Source: Rhipicephalus microplus (Eukaryota > Arthropoda > Arachnida > Ixodida > Ixodidae). From it: DNA of 64,000 nucleotides. Below the pieces are notes generated by a model. The model was not told the DNA's origin, did no database searches, and saw only the letters and a list, made by a program, of their open reading frames with translations. The stretch lies in the NCBI RefSeq assembly GCF_043290135.1, contig NW_027464589.1, positions 2,175,001 to 2,239,000 of the forward strand, in the 5' to 3' direction. Numbering within the stretch: position 1 is the first letter of the stretch; every line of letters begins with the position of its first letter. The position numbers and the translations under genes are program-made. Shown in pieces: positions 39,201 to 52,691 of the stretch.

Positions 39201-40473
39201 CAAGTTACCTTTTCACCCACATATCTTTCTTCTCATTTGCATTATGATGGCCTAATTATTTCCCTATACCTTAATTGCGATTTTTGTCTGTTAGATCTCA
39301 TAATTATTGTGTAAAACACGCAAAAACGAGCCCAAAAGTATACCCTTGTTTCCCCTTTTCATTAACAAGGGTCTCGTACTGGCAGACTTGGTGTCTCTAG
39401 GTTTTATACAGGGGACTATTGGTCAGCTGCCAGTTAGTAATAAGTTCACGTGCTACGTGACGCCAAACAGGCTCATAAACAGTGTACCACACTCGCCGCC
39501 ATGGCTACTAGGGGCGCTGACTGACACTTTCACGCTTATACTCATGTAGATACCCAATAAAGTGGCGGGGGGATAGCTGTCGTGGTAGCTCAGTGGTAGA
39601 GCATCGAACGCGTTATTCGAAGCTCGCAGGTTCGGATCCTGTCCATGGCAAATTATCTTTTTACCCACTTCTCTTTCTTGTCATTTACAATACAATTGGC
39701 CTAATAACTTCCCATATACCTTCCATGACATCATTGTCTGTTACATTAATTATTATTTGTAAAACACGAAAAACGAGACCTTATGTATACACTTCTTTCC
39801 CCTAATCATTAACGAGGGTCTCGTACAGGCAGACTTGGTGCCTCAAGGTTGTATACGGGGGACTATTGGTCAGCTGCAAGTTAGTAATAAGTTATCGTGC
39901 TACATGACGCCAAACAGGCTCATAAAGAGTGTACCAAACTCGCCGCCATGGCTACTTGTCGCGCTGACTGACACTTTCACGTTTAAATTGACATAGATAC
40001 CTAATGAAGTGGCTGGGGGATAGCTGTAGCAGTAGCTCAGTGGTAGAGCATCGAATGCGTTATTCGAGGGTCGTAGGTTCGGATCCCGCCCAGGCAACTT
40101 ATTTTTTCACCCACTTTTCTTTCTTTACATTTACAATATGATTGGTCTAATAACTTCCCCTATACCTTCCTTGGCATTACTGTCTGTTAGATCTCATTAT
40201 TATTGTTTAAAACACGAAAAACGAACCCTTAAGTATACACTTGTTTTCCTTATTCATTAACGAGGGTCTCGTACTGGTAGACTGGGTGCCTCTAGGTTGT
40301 ATACAGGCGACTATTGGTCAGCTTCCAGTTAGTGATAAGTTCACGTGCTGCGTGACGCCAAACAGGCTCATAAAGAGTGTACCACACTCGCTGTCATGGC
40401 TACTAGTGACGCTGACTAACACTACCACGTTTAGATTGACATAGGTATCCAATAGAGTAGCTGGGGGATAGCT
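36221..40473 (+). repeat. Monomeric segment between the two HOR regions
   Basis: Heads are at 36313, 36764, 37215, 37664, 38113, 38682, 39131, 39579 and 40026. These are diverged monomers without an obvious local higher-order period. The interval 38113-38682 is 569 bp, because of the minisatellite expansion described separately. The head at 40026 (GTAGCAG) and its short B-box region (CCCAGGCAAC) belong with the 6174 and 33613 heads. Confidence 0.8.
38541..38681 (+). repeat. Degenerate minisatellite inside a monomer tail
   Basis: The normal tail AAAGTGGCTGGGGGGATAGC is replaced by about 140 bp of variants of AAAGTGGCTGGGGG (AAAGTGGCTAAGG, AAAGTAGCTGGAGG, AAAGTGGCTGGCGG, AAAGTGGCTTGG). Two GCTGGTAAG-type elements flank it. 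It explains the single 569-bp spacing in the array. Growth by slippage or template switching of the G-rich tail is the simple reading. Confidence 0.85.
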
Positions 40474-43176
40474 GTCGTGGTAGCTCAGTGGTAGAGCATC
40501 GAACGCATTATTCGAAGCTCGCAGGCTTGGATCCTGCGCACGGTAAGTTACCTTTTCACCAACTTTGCTTTCTTCCCTTTTACATTACAATTGGCCTAAT
40601 AACTTCCCCTATACCTTTCTTCCCTATATTGTCTGTTAGATTTCATTATTAGTGTGTAAAACACGAAAAAATCTAGCCCTTAAGTATACACTTGTTTCCC
40701 CTAATCATTAACGAGGTTCCCGTACTGGCAGACTTGGTGCCTCAAGATTGTATACGGGGGACTACTGGTCAGCTGCCAGCTAGTAATAAGTTCACGTGCT
40801 ACGTGACGCCAAACACGCTTATAAAGAGCTTACCACACTCGCCGCCATGGCTAATAGTGGCGCCGACTGACACTCCCACGTTTAAATTGATATAAATACC
40901 CAATAAAGTGGCTGAAGGGATAGCTAACGTAGTAGCTCAAAGGTAGAGCATCAAACGCATCGTTCGAAAGTCGCCGGTTCGATTCGTGCCCACGGCAACT
41001 TATCTTTTCACCCACTTCTCTTTCTTCTCATTTACATTACAACTGGCCTAATAACTTCCCCTGTACCTTCCTTGGCATTATTAACTGTTAGATCTCATTA
41101 TTATTGTGTAGAACACGAAAAACAAGCCCTTAGGTTTACACTTGTTTCCCTTATTCATTAACGAAAGACTCGTACTGGCAGACTTGGTGCATCTAGGTTG
41201 TATACGGGGGACTATTGGTCAGCTTCCAGTTAGTAATACGTTCACGTGCTATGCGACGCCAAACAGGCTCATAAGGAGTGTACCACTCTTGCCGTCATGG
41301 CTACTAGTGGTGCTGACTGACACTTCCAAATTTATACTGACATAGATACCCTATCGAGTCGCTGGGGGGATAGCTGTCGTGGTAGCTCAGTGGTTGAGCA
41401 TCAAACGCCCTATTCGAAGGTCGCAGGTTGGGATCCTGCCCACGGCAAGTTATCTTTTCACCCACTCTTCTTTCTTGTCATTTACAATACAAATGGCCTA
41501 ATAACTTCCCCTATACCTTCCTTGACATCATTGTCTGTTACATCTCATTATTATTTGTAAAACACGAAAAACGAGACCTTAAGTATACAGTTGTTTTCCC
41601 TAATCATTAACGAGGGTCCCGTACTGGCAGAATAGGTGCCTCTAGGTTGTATACAGGGGACTATTGGTCAGCTGCCAGGTAGTATTAGGTTAACGTGCTA
41701 TGCGACGCCAAACAGGCTCATAAGGAGTGTACCATACTCGCCACCATGGCTACTAGATGCGCTAACTGACACTCCCACGTTTAAATTAACATACATACCC
41801 AATGATGTGGCTGGGGGGATAGCTGTCGTGGTAGCTCAGTGGTAGAGCATCGAACGCGTTATTAGAAGCTCGCAGGCTTGGATCCTGCCCACGGTAAGTT
41901 ATCTTTTCACCCACTCTTCTTTCTTCTCATTTACATTACAACTGGCCTAATACCTTCCCCTGTACCTTCCTTGGCATTATTGACAGTCAGATCTCATTAT
42001 TATTGTGTAGAACACGATAAACGAGCCCTTAAGTTTACACTTGTTTCCCTTATTCATTAACGAAAGACTCGTACTGGCAGACTTGGTGCCTCTAGGTTGT
42101 ATACGGGGGACTATTGGTCAGCTTCCAGTTAGTAATACGTTCACGTGCTACGTGACGCCAAACAGGCTCATAAAGAGTGTGCCACTCTCGCCGTCATGGC
42201 TACTAGTGGCGCTGACTAACACTCCCATGTTTATATTGACATAGATACCCAATAGAGTAGCTGGGGGGATAGCTGTCGTGGTAGCTCAGTGGTAGAGCAT
42301 CGAACGCGTTATTCGAAGGTCGCAGGTTTGGATGCTGCCCAAGGCAAGTTATCTTTTCACCCACTTTTCTTTCTTCTCATTTACATTACAATTGGCCTAA
42401 TAACTTCCCCTGTACCTTCCTTGGCTATATTGTCTGTTAGATCTCATTATTATTGTGTAAAACACAAAAAACGAGCCCATAAGTATACACTCGTTTCTCT
42501 TATTCATTAACGAATAACTCGTACTGCCAGACTTGGTGCCTCTAGGTTGTATACGAGGGACTATTGGTCAGCTGCCAGTTAGTATTAAGTTCACGTGCTA
42601 TGCGACGCCAAACAGACTCATAAGGAGTGTACCATACTCACCGCCATGGCTACTAGATGCGCTAACTGACACTCCCACGTTTAAATTGACATACATACCC
42701 AATGATGTGGCTGGGGGGATAGCTGTCGTGGTAGCTCAGTGGTAGAGCATCGAACGCATTATTCGAAGCTCGCAGGCTTGGATCCTGCGCACGGTAAGTT
42801 ATATTTTCACCAACTTTTCTTTCTTCTCATTTACAATACATATGGCCTAATAACTTCCCCTATACCTTTCTTATCTATATTGTCTGTTAGATTTCATTAT
42901 TAGTGCGTAAAACACATAAAAAACTAGCCCTTAAGTATACACTTGTTTCCCCTAATCATTAACGAGGTTTCCGTACTGGCAGACTTGGTGCCTCTAGATT
43001 GTATACGGGGGACAACTGGTCAGCTGCCAGCTAGTACTAAGTTCACGTGCTACATGACGCCAAACACGCTTATAAAGAGCTTACCACACTCGCCACCATG
43101 GCTACTAGTGGCGCCGACTGACACTCCCACGTTTAAATTGACATAGATACCCAATAAAGTGGCTGGCGGGATAGCT

Positions 43177-43247
43177 ATCGTAGTAGCTCAAAGGTAGAGC
43201 ATCAAACGCATTATTCGAAAGTCGCCGGTTCGATTCCTGCCCACGGC
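43177..43247 (+). pseudogene. tRNA-like head, ATCGTAG / AAAGGTA subtype
   Basis: This head has acceptor start ATCGTAG, D loop AAAGGTA, and B box GGTTCGATTCC, an exact fit to the general consensus. Relatives start at 775, 4827, 9769, 12467, 37664, 40926, 44975, 46771, 48121, 49922, 54420 and 58023, several with TTTGATT instead. The anticodon stem is weakened here (TCAAA facing TTCGA). Confidence 0.6.
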
Positions 43248-44082
43248 AACTTATCTTTTCACCCACTTCTCTTTCTTCTCATTTACACTACAACTGGCCT
43301 AATAACTTCCCCTGTACGTTCCTTGGCATTATTGACTGTTAGATCTCATTATTATTGTGTAGAACACGAAAAACAAGCCCTTAGGTTTACACTTGTTTCC
43401 CTTATTCATTAACGAAAGACTCGTACTGGCAGACTTGGTGCATCTAGGTTGTATACGGGGGACTATTGGTCAGCTTCCAGTTAGTAATACGTTCACGTTC
43501 TATGCGACGCCAAACAGGCTCATGAGGAGTGTACCACACTCGCCGCCATGGCTACTAGTGGCGCTAATTTAATTGACACTCCCACGTTTAAATTAACATA
43601 CATACCCAATGATGTGGCTTGGGGGATAACTGTCGTGGTAGCTCACTTGTAGAGCATCGAACGCGTTATTAAAAGCTCGCAGGCTTGGATCCTGCCCACG
43701 GTAAGTTATCTTTTCACCAGCTTTTCTTTCTTCTCATTTACATTACAATTGGCCTAATAACTTCCCCTATACCTTCCTTCGCTATATTGTCTGTTAGATT
43801 TCATTACTAGTGTGTAAACCACGAAAAAACTAGCCCTTAAGTATACACTTGTTTCCCTTAATCATTAACGAAAGTCTCGTACTGGCAGACTTGGTGCCTC
43901 TAGGTTGTATACGGGGGAATATTCGTAAGCTGCCAGTTAGTAATAAGTTCACGTGCTACGTGACGCCAAACAGGCTCATAAACAGTGTACCACACTCGCC
44001 GCCATGGCTACTAGGGGCGCTGACTCAAACTTTCACGTTTATATTTACGTAGATACTCAATAAAGTGGCGGGGGGGATAGGT

Positions 44083-44153
44083 GTCGTGGTAGCTCAGGGG
44101 TAGAGCATCGAACGCGTTATTCGAAGGTCGCAGGTTCGGATCCTGTCCACGGC
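44083..44153 (+). pseudogene. tRNA-like head, paralogue of the 8428 copy
   Basis: It has the same 71-nt cloverleaf as the head at 8428, including the unusual D loop AGGGGTA and the T arm ending CCTGT. It is followed by TATCTTTTC, so a TTTT Pol III stop lies within about 15 nt of the tRNA-like end. The flanking monomers also match those around 8.4 kb (offset 35655), so this is a long-range paralogous block. Confidence 0.7.
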
Positions 44154-45425
44154 AAATTATCTTTTCACCCTGTCCTCTTTCTTCTCATTTACATTACAAT
44201 CGGCCTAATTAATTGCCCTATACCTTCCTTGGCATTATTGTCTGTTATGTCTCATTATTATTGTGTAAAACACGCAAAAACGAGCCCAAAAGTATACACT
44301 TGTTTTCCTTATTCATTATCGAAAGTCTCGTACTGGCAGATTTGGTGCCTCTAGGTTGTATACGGGGAACTATTGGTCAGCAGCCAGTTAGAAATACGTT
44401 CACGTGCTACGTGACGCCAAACAGGCTCATAAAGAGTGTACCACTCTCGCCGTCATGGCTACTTGTGGCGCTCACTGACACTCCCATACATACATGCCCA
44501 ATGAAGTGGCTGGGGGGATGGCTGTCGTGGTAGCTCAGTGGTAGAGCATCGAACGCGTTATTCGAAGCTCGCAGATTTGGATCCTGCCCAAGGTAAGCTA
44601 TCTTTTCACGCACTTTTCTTTCTTCTCATTTACATTACAATCGGTTTAATAACTTCCCCTATACCTTCCTTCGCTATATTGTCTGTCAGATTTCATTATT
44701 ATTGTGTAAAACACGAAAAAACGAGCCCTTAAGTATACACTTGTTTCCCCTAATCATTAACGAGGGTCCCGTACTGGCAGACGTGGTGTCTCTAGATTGT
44801 ATACGGGGTACTACTGGTTAGCTGCCAGCTAGTAATAAGTTCACGTGCTACGTGACGCCACACAGGCTTATAAAGAGCTAACCACACTCGCCGCCATGGC
44901 TACTAGTGGCGCCGACTGACACTCCCACGTTTAAATTGACATATATACCCAATAAAGTGGCTGGGGGGATAGCTATCGTAGAAGCTCAAAGGTAGAGCAT
45001 CAAACGCGTTACTCGAAGGTCGCCGGTTCGATTCCTGCCCATAGCAACTTATCGTTTCACCCACTTTTCTTTCTTCTAATTTACATTAAAACTGGCCTAA
45101 TAACTTCCCCTGTACCTTCCTTGGCATTACTGACTGTTAGATCTCAATATTGTTGTGTAGAACACGAAAAACAAGCCCGTAAGTATAAACTTGTTTCCCT
45201 TATTTATTAGTGAAAGACTCCTACTGGCAGACGTGGTGCCTCTAGGTGGTATACGGGGGACGATTGGACAGCTGCCAGTTAGGAATAAGTTCACGTGCTA
45301 CGTGACGCCAAACAGGCTGATAAACGGTGTACCACACTCGCCGCCATGGCTACTAGGGGCGCTGATTGACACTTTCACGTTTATATTCACATATAAACCC
45401 AATAAAGTGGCGGGGGGGGATAGCT

Positions 45426-48400
45426 GCCGTGGTAGCTCAGTGGTTGAGCATCAAACGCCCTATTCGAACGTCGCAGGTTTGGATCCTGCCCACGGCAAGT
45501 TATCTTTTCACCCACTTTTCTTTCTGGTCATTTACAATACAATTGGCCTAATACCTTCCCCTATACCTTCCTTGACATCATTGTCTGTTACATCTCATTA
45601 TTATTTGTAAAACACGAAAAACGAGACCTTAAGTATACACTTGTTTTTCCTACTCATTAACGAAAGTCTCGTACTGACAGACTTGGTGCCTCAAGGTTGT
45701 ATACGGGGGACTATTGGTCAGCTGCCAGTTAGTAATAAGTTCACGTGCTACGTGACGCCAAACAGGCTCGTAAACAGTGTACCATACTCGCCGCCATGGC
45801 TACTAGTGGCTCTGACACTCCCACGTTTATATTGACATAGATACCTAATAAAGTGGCTGGGGGTAGCTGTCGTGGTAGCTCAGTGGTAGAGCATCGAACG
45901 CGTTATTCTAAGGTCCCAGGTTTGGATCCTGCCCACGGCAAGTTATCTTTTCACCCACTTTTCTTTCTTCTCAATTACATTACAATTGGCATAATAATTT
46001 CCCCTGTACCTTCCTTCGCTATATTGTCTGTTAGATCTCATTATTATTGTGTAAAACACAAAAAACGAGCCCTTAAGTATGCACCAGTTTCCCTTATTCA
46101 CTAACAAGTGTGTCGTACTGGCAGACTTGGTACCTGAAGGTTGTATACTGGGGACTATTGGTCAACTGCCAGCTAGTAATAAGTTCACGTGCTACGTGAC
46201 GCCATACAGGCTCATAAAGAGTGTACCACACTCGCCGCCATGTCTACTAGTGGCGCTAACTGACACTCCCACGTTCAAATTGACATACATACCCAATGAT
46301 GCGGCTGGGGGGATAGCTGTCGTGGTAGCTCAGTGGTAGAGCATCGAACGCATTATTCGAAGCTCGCAGGCTTGGATCCTGCGCACGGTAAGTTACCTTT
46401 TCACCAACTTTGCTTTCTTCCCTTTTACATTACAATTGGCCTAATAACTTCCCCTATACCTTTCTTCCCTTTATTGTCTGTTAGATTTCATTATTAGTGT
46501 GTAAAACACGAAAAAATCTAGCCCTTAAGTATACACTTGTTTCCCCTAATCATTAACGAGGTTCCCGTACTGGCAGACTTGGTGCCTCAAGATTGTATAC
46601 GGGGGACTACTGGTCAGCTGCCAGCTAGTAATAAGTTCACGTGCTACGTGACGCCAAACACGCTTATAAAGAGCTTACCACACTCGCCGCCATGGCTAAT
46701 AGTGGCGCCGACTGACACTCCCACGTTTAAATTGATATAAATACCCAATAAAGTGGCTGAAGGGATAGCTAACGTAGTAGCTCAAAGGTAGAGCATCAAA
46801 CGCATCGTTCGAAAGTCGCCGGTTCGATTCGTGCCCACGGCAACTTATCTTTTCACCCACTTCTCTTTCTTCTCATTTACATTACAACTGGCCTAATAAC
46901 TTCCCCTGTACCTTCCTTGGCATTATTAACTGTTAGATCTCATTATTATTGTGTAGAACACGAAAAACAAGCCCTTAGGTTTACACTTGTTTCCCTTATT
47001 CATTAACGAAAGACTCGTACTGGCAGACTTGGTGCATCTAGGTTGTATACGGGGGACTATTGGTCAGCTTCCAGTTAGTAATACGTTCACGTGCTATGCG
47101 ACGCCAAACAGGCTCATAAGGAGTGTACCACTCTTGCCGTCATGGCTACTAGTGGTGCTGACTGACACTTCCAAATTTATACTGACATAGATACCCTATC
47201 GAGTCGCTGGGGGGATAGCTGTCGTGGTAGCTCAGTGGTTGAGCATCAAACGCCCTATTCGAAGGTCGCAGGTTGGGATCCTGCCCACGGCAAGTTATCT
47301 TTTCACCCACTCTTCTTTCTTGTCATTTACAATACAAATGGCCTAATAACTTCCCCTATACCTTCCTGGACATCATTGTCTGTTACATCTCATTATTATT
47401 TGTAAAACACGAAAAACGAGACCTTAAGTATACACTTGTTTTCCCTAATCATTAACGAGGGTCCCGTACTGGCAGAATTGGTGCCTCTAGGTTGTATACA
47501 GGGGACTATTGGTCAGCTGCCAGGTAGTATTAGGTTAACGTGCTATGCGACGCCAAACAGGCTCATAAGGAGTGTACCATACTCGCCACCATGGCTACTA
47601 GATGCGCTAACTGACACTCCCACGTTTAAATTGACATACATACCCAATGATGTGGCTGAGGGGATAGCTGTCGTGGTAGCTCAGTGGTAGAGCATCGAAC
47701 GCATTATTCGAAGCTCGCAGGCTTGGATCCTGCGCACGGTAAGTTATATTTTCACCAACTTTTCTTTCTTCTCATTTACAATACATATGGCCTAATAACT
47801 TCCCCTATACCTTCCTTCGCTATATTGTCTGTTTGATTTCATTAGTAGTGTGTAAAGCACGAAAAAAGTAGCCCTTAAGTATACACTTGTTTCCCCTAAT
47901 CATTAACGAAAGTCTCGTACTGGCAGACTTGGTGCCTCTAGGTTGTATACTGGGGAATATTCGTCAGCTGCCAGTTAGTAATACGTTCACGTGCTACGTG
48001 ACGCCAAACAGGCTCATAAAGAGTGTACCACACTCGCCGCCATGGCTACTAGTGGCGCCGAGTGACACTCGCACGTTTAAATTGACATAAATACCCAATA
48101 AAGTGGCTGAAGGGATAGCTATCGTAGTAGCTCAAAGGTAGAGCATCAAACGCATTATTCGAAAGTCACCGGTTCGATTCTTGCCCACGGCAACTTATCT
48201 TTTCACTCACTTCTCTTTCTTCTCATTTACATTACACTGGCCTAATAACTTCCCCTGTACGTTCCCTGGCATTATTGACTGTTAGATCTCAATATTAATG
48301 TGTAGAACACGAAAAACAAGCCCTTACGTTTACACTTGTTTCCCTTATTCATTAACGAAAGACTCGTACTGGCAGACTTGGTGCATTTAGGTTGTATACG

Positions 48401-51270
48401 GCGCACTATTGGTCAGCTTCCAGTTAGTAATACGTTCACGTGCTATGCGACGCCAAACAGGCTCATAAGGAGTGTACCACACTCGCCGCCATGGCTACTA
48501 GTGGCGCTAACTGACACTCCCACGTTTAAATTAACATACATACCCAATGATGTGGCTGGGGGGATAACTGTCGTGGTAGCTCAGTGGTAGAGCATCGAAC
48601 GCGTTATTAGAAGCTCGCAGGCTTGGATCCTGCCCACGGTAAGTTATCTTTTCACCAACTTTTCTTTCTTCTCATTTACATTACAACTGGCCTAATAACT
48701 TCCCCTGTACCTTCCTTGGCATTATTGACAGTCAGATCTCATTATTATTGTGTAGAACACGATAAACGAGCCCTTAAGTTTACACTTGTTTCCCTTATTC
48801 ATTAACGAAAGACTCGTACTGGCAGACTTGGTGCCTCTAGGTTGTATACGGGGGACTATTGGTCAGCTTCCAGTTAGTAATACGTTCACGTGCTACGTGA
48901 CGCCAAACAGGCTCATAAAGAGTGTGCCACTCTCGCCGTCATGGCTACTAGTGGCGCTGACTAACACTCCCATGTTTATATTGACATAGATACCCAATAG
49001 AGTAGCTGGGGGGATAGCTGTCGTGGTAGCTCAGTGGTAGAGCATCGAACGCGTTATTCGAAGGTCGCAGGTTTGGATGCTGCCCAAGGCAAGTTATCTT
49101 TTCACCCACTTTTCTTTCTTCTCATTTACATTACAATTGGCCTAATAACTTCCCCTGTACCTTCCTTGGCTATATTGTCTGTTAGATCTCATTATTATTG
49201 TGTAAAACACAAAAAACGAGCCCATAAGTATACACTCGTTTCTCTTATTCATTAACGAATAACTCGTACTGCCAGACTTGGTGCCTCTAGGTTGTATACG
49301 AGGGACTATTGGTCAGCTGCCAGTTAGTATTAAGTTCACGTGCTATGCGACGCCAAACAGACTCATAAGGAGTGTACCATACTCACCGCCATGGCTACTA
49401 GATGCGCTAACTGACACTCCCACGTTTAAATTGACATACATACCCAATGATGTGGCTGGGGGGATAGCTGTCGTGGTAGCTCAGTGGTAGAGCATCGAAC
49501 GCATTATTCGAAGCTCGCAGGCTTGGATCCTGCGCACGGTAAGTTATATTTTCACCAACTTTTCTTTCTTCTCATTTACAATACATATGGCCTAATAACT
49601 TCCCCTATACCTTTCTTATCTATATTGTCTGTTAGATTTCATTATTAGTGCGTAAAACACATAAAAAACTAGCCCTTAAGTATACACTTGTTTCCCCTAA
49701 TCATTAACGAGGTTTCCGTACTGGCAGACTTGGTGCCTCTAGATTGTATACGGGGGACAACTGGTCAGCTGCCAGCTAGTACTAAGTTCACGTGCTACGT
49801 GACGCCAAACACGCTTATAAAGAGCTTACCACACTCGCCACCATGGCTACTAGTGGCGCCGACTGACACTCCCACGTTTAAATTGACATAGATACCCAAT
49901 AAAGTGGCTGGCGGGATAGCTATCGTAGTAGCTCAAAGGTAGAGCATCAAACGCATTATTCGAAAGTCGCCGGTTCGATTCCTGCCCACGGCAACTTATC
50001 TTTTCACCCACTTCTATTTCTTCTCATTTACACTACAACTGGCCTAATAACTTCCCCTGTACGTTCCTTGGCATTATTGACTGTTAGATCTCATTATTAT
50101 TGTGTAGAACACGAAAAACAAGCCCTTAGGTTTACACTTGTTTCCCTTATTCATTAACGAAAGACTCGTACTGGCAGACTTGGTGCATCTAGGTTGTATA
50201 CGGGGGACTATTGGTGAGCTTCCAGTTAGTAATACGTTCACGTTCTATGCGACGCCAAACAGGCTCATGAGGAGTGTACCACACTCGCCGCCATGGCTAC
50301 TAGTGGCGCTAACTGACACTCCCACGTTTAAATTAACATACATACCCAATGATGTGGCTGGGGGGATAACTGTCGTGGTAGCTCAGTGGTAGAGCATCGA
50401 ACGCGTTATTAGAAGCTCGCAGGCTTGGATCCTGCCCACGGTAAGTTATCTTTTCACCAACTTTTCTTTCTTCTCATTTACATTACAACTGGCCTAATAA
50501 CTTCCCCTGTACCTTCCTTGGCATTATTGACTGTTAGATCTCAATATTATTGTGTAGAACACAATAAACAAGCCCTTAAGTTTACACTTGTTTCCCTTAT
50601 TCATTAACGAAAGACTCCTACTGGCAGACTTGGTGCCTCTAGGTTGTATACGGGGGACTATTGGTCAGCTTCCAGTTAGTAATACGTTCACGTGCTACGT
50701 GACGCCAAACAGGCTCATAAAGAGTGTGCCACTCTCGCCGTCATGGCTACTAGTGGCGCTGACTAACACTCCCACGTTTATATTGACATAGATACCCAAT
50801 AGAGTGGCTGGGGGGATAGCTGTCGTGGTAGCTCAGTGGTAGAGCATCGAACGCGTTATTCGAAGGTCGCAGGTTTGGATGCTGCCGAAGGCAAGTTATC
50901 TTTTCACCCACTTTTCTTTCATCTCATTTACATTACAATTGGCCTAATAACTTCCCCTGTACCTTCCTTCGCCATATTGTCTGTTAGATCTCATTATTAT
51001 TGTGTAAAACACAAAAAACAAGCCCATAAGTATACACTCGTTTCTCTTATTCATTAACGAATAACTCGTACTGCCAGACTTGGTGCCTCTAGGTTGTATA
51101 CGGGGGAGTATTGGTCAGATGCCAGTTAGTATAGGTTCACGTGCTATGCGACGCCAAACAGGCTCATAAGGAGTGTACCACACTCGCCGCCATGGCTACT
51201 AGTGGCGCTAACTGACACTCCCACGTTTAAATTAACATACATACCCAATGATGTGGCTGGGGGGATAGCT
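45426..51270 (+). repeat. Second mosaic higher-order region, second part
   Basis: Heads are at 45426, 45869, 46319, 46771, 47221, 47670, 48121, 48570, 49020, 49470, 49922, 50372 and 50822. Beyond the long-offset matches to 40.5-43.7 kb, the four monomers 48570-50371 (1802 bp) recur directly as 50372 onward for about two more units, so a 4-mer HOR is nested inside. The unit 45426-45868 is short because its 3' part lost a few bases (GGCTCTGACACTCC). Confidence 0.8.
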
Positions 51271-52620
51271 GTCGTGGTAGCTCAGTGGTAGAGCATCGAA
51301 CGCGTTATTAGAAGCTCACAGGCATGGATCCTGCCTAGGGTAAGTTATCTTTTCACCAACTTTACTTTCTTCTCATTTACATTACAATTGGCCTAATAAC
51401 TTCCCCTATACCTTCCTTCGCTATATTGTCTGTTAGATTTCATTATTAGTGTGTAAAACACGAAAAAACTAGCCCTTAAGTATACACTTGTTTCCCCTAA
51501 TCATTAACGAGGTTCCCGTACTGGCAGACTTGGTGCCTCTAGATTGTATACGGGGGACTATTGGACAGCTGCCAGTTAGTAATAAGTTCACGTGCTACGT
51601 GACGCCAAACAGGCTCATAAACAGTGTACCACACTCGCCGCCATGGCTACTAGGGGCACTGACTGACACTTTCACGTTTATATTCACATAGATACCCAAT
51701 AAAGTGGCGGGGGGGATAGCTGTCGTGGTAGCTCAGTGATAGAGCATCAAACGCGTTATTCGAAGGTCCCAGGTTCGGATCCTGTTCACGGCAAATTATC
51801 TTTTCACCCACTTATCTTCTTCTCATTTACATTACAATCGGCCTAATTATTTGCCCCATACCTTCCTTGGCTATATTGTCTGTTAGATCTCATTATTATT
51901 GTGTAAAACATGCAAAAACGAGCCCAAAAGTATACACTTGTTTTCCTTATTCATTACCGAAAGTCTCGTACTGGCAGACTTGGTGCCTCTAGGTTGTATA
52001 CGAGGGACTATTGGTCAGCTGCCAGTTAGTAATACGTTCACGTGCTACGTGACGCCAAACAGGCTCATAAAGAGTGTACCACTCTCGCCGTCATGGCTAC
52101 TAGTGGCGCTGACTGACACTCCCACATTTATATTGACATAGATACCCAATACAGTGGCTGGGGGGGAGAGCTGTCGTGGTAGCTCATTGGCTGAGCATCA
52201 AACGCCCTATTCGAAGGTCGCAGGTTTGGATCCTGCCCACGGCAACTTATCTTTTCACCCACTTTTCTTTCTTGTCATTTAGAACACAATTGGCCTAATA
52301 ACTTCCCTATACCTTCCTTGACATCATTGTCTGTTACACCTCATTATTATTTGTAAAACACGAAAAACGAGACCTTAGGTATACACTTGTTTCCCCCAAT
52401 CAATAACGAGGGTCCCGTACTGGCAGACTCGGCGCCTCTCGGTTGTATACAGGGGACTATTAGTCAGCTGCCAGTTAGTATTAAGTTCACGTGCTACGCG
52501 ACGCCAAACAGGCTCATAAGGAGTGTACCACACTCGCCGCCATGGCTACTAGTGGCGCTAACTGACACTCCTACGTTTAAATTGACATACATACCCAATG
52601 AAGTGGCTGGGGGGATAGCT

Positions 52621-52691
52621 GTCGTGGTAGCTCAGTGGTAGAGCATCGAACGCGTTATACGAAGCTCGCAGGTTTCGATCCTGCCCACGGC
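52621..52691 (+). pseudogene. tRNA-like head of reference monomer
   Basis: The 71 nt fold as a tRNA cloverleaf. The 7-bp acceptor stem is GTCGTGG with CCACGGC (one G-T pair). The D arm is GCTC-AGTGGTA-GAGC and the T arm is GCAGG-TTTCGAT-CCTGC. The anticodon stem has one mismatch here. The anticodon loop CGCGTTA has G, not T, at position 33, and no encoded CCA or intron is seen. It is therefore better read as the Pol III promoter head of a SINE than as a working tRNA. Confidence 0.75.

Larger units (their letters stand above)
40474..45425 (+). repeat. Second mosaic higher-order region, first part
   Basis: Heads are at 40474, 40926, 41376, 41825, 42275, 42725, 43177, 43632, 44083, 44524 and 44975. 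The three units 40474-41824 recur at 46319-47669 (offset 5845). The units 41825 to about 43700 recur at 48570 to about 50460 (offset 6745). The units from 44083 on match 8428-10217 instead (offset 35655, then shifted by one deleted unit). A 5-bp insertion near 43567 lengthens one spacing to 455 bp. Confidence 0.8.
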
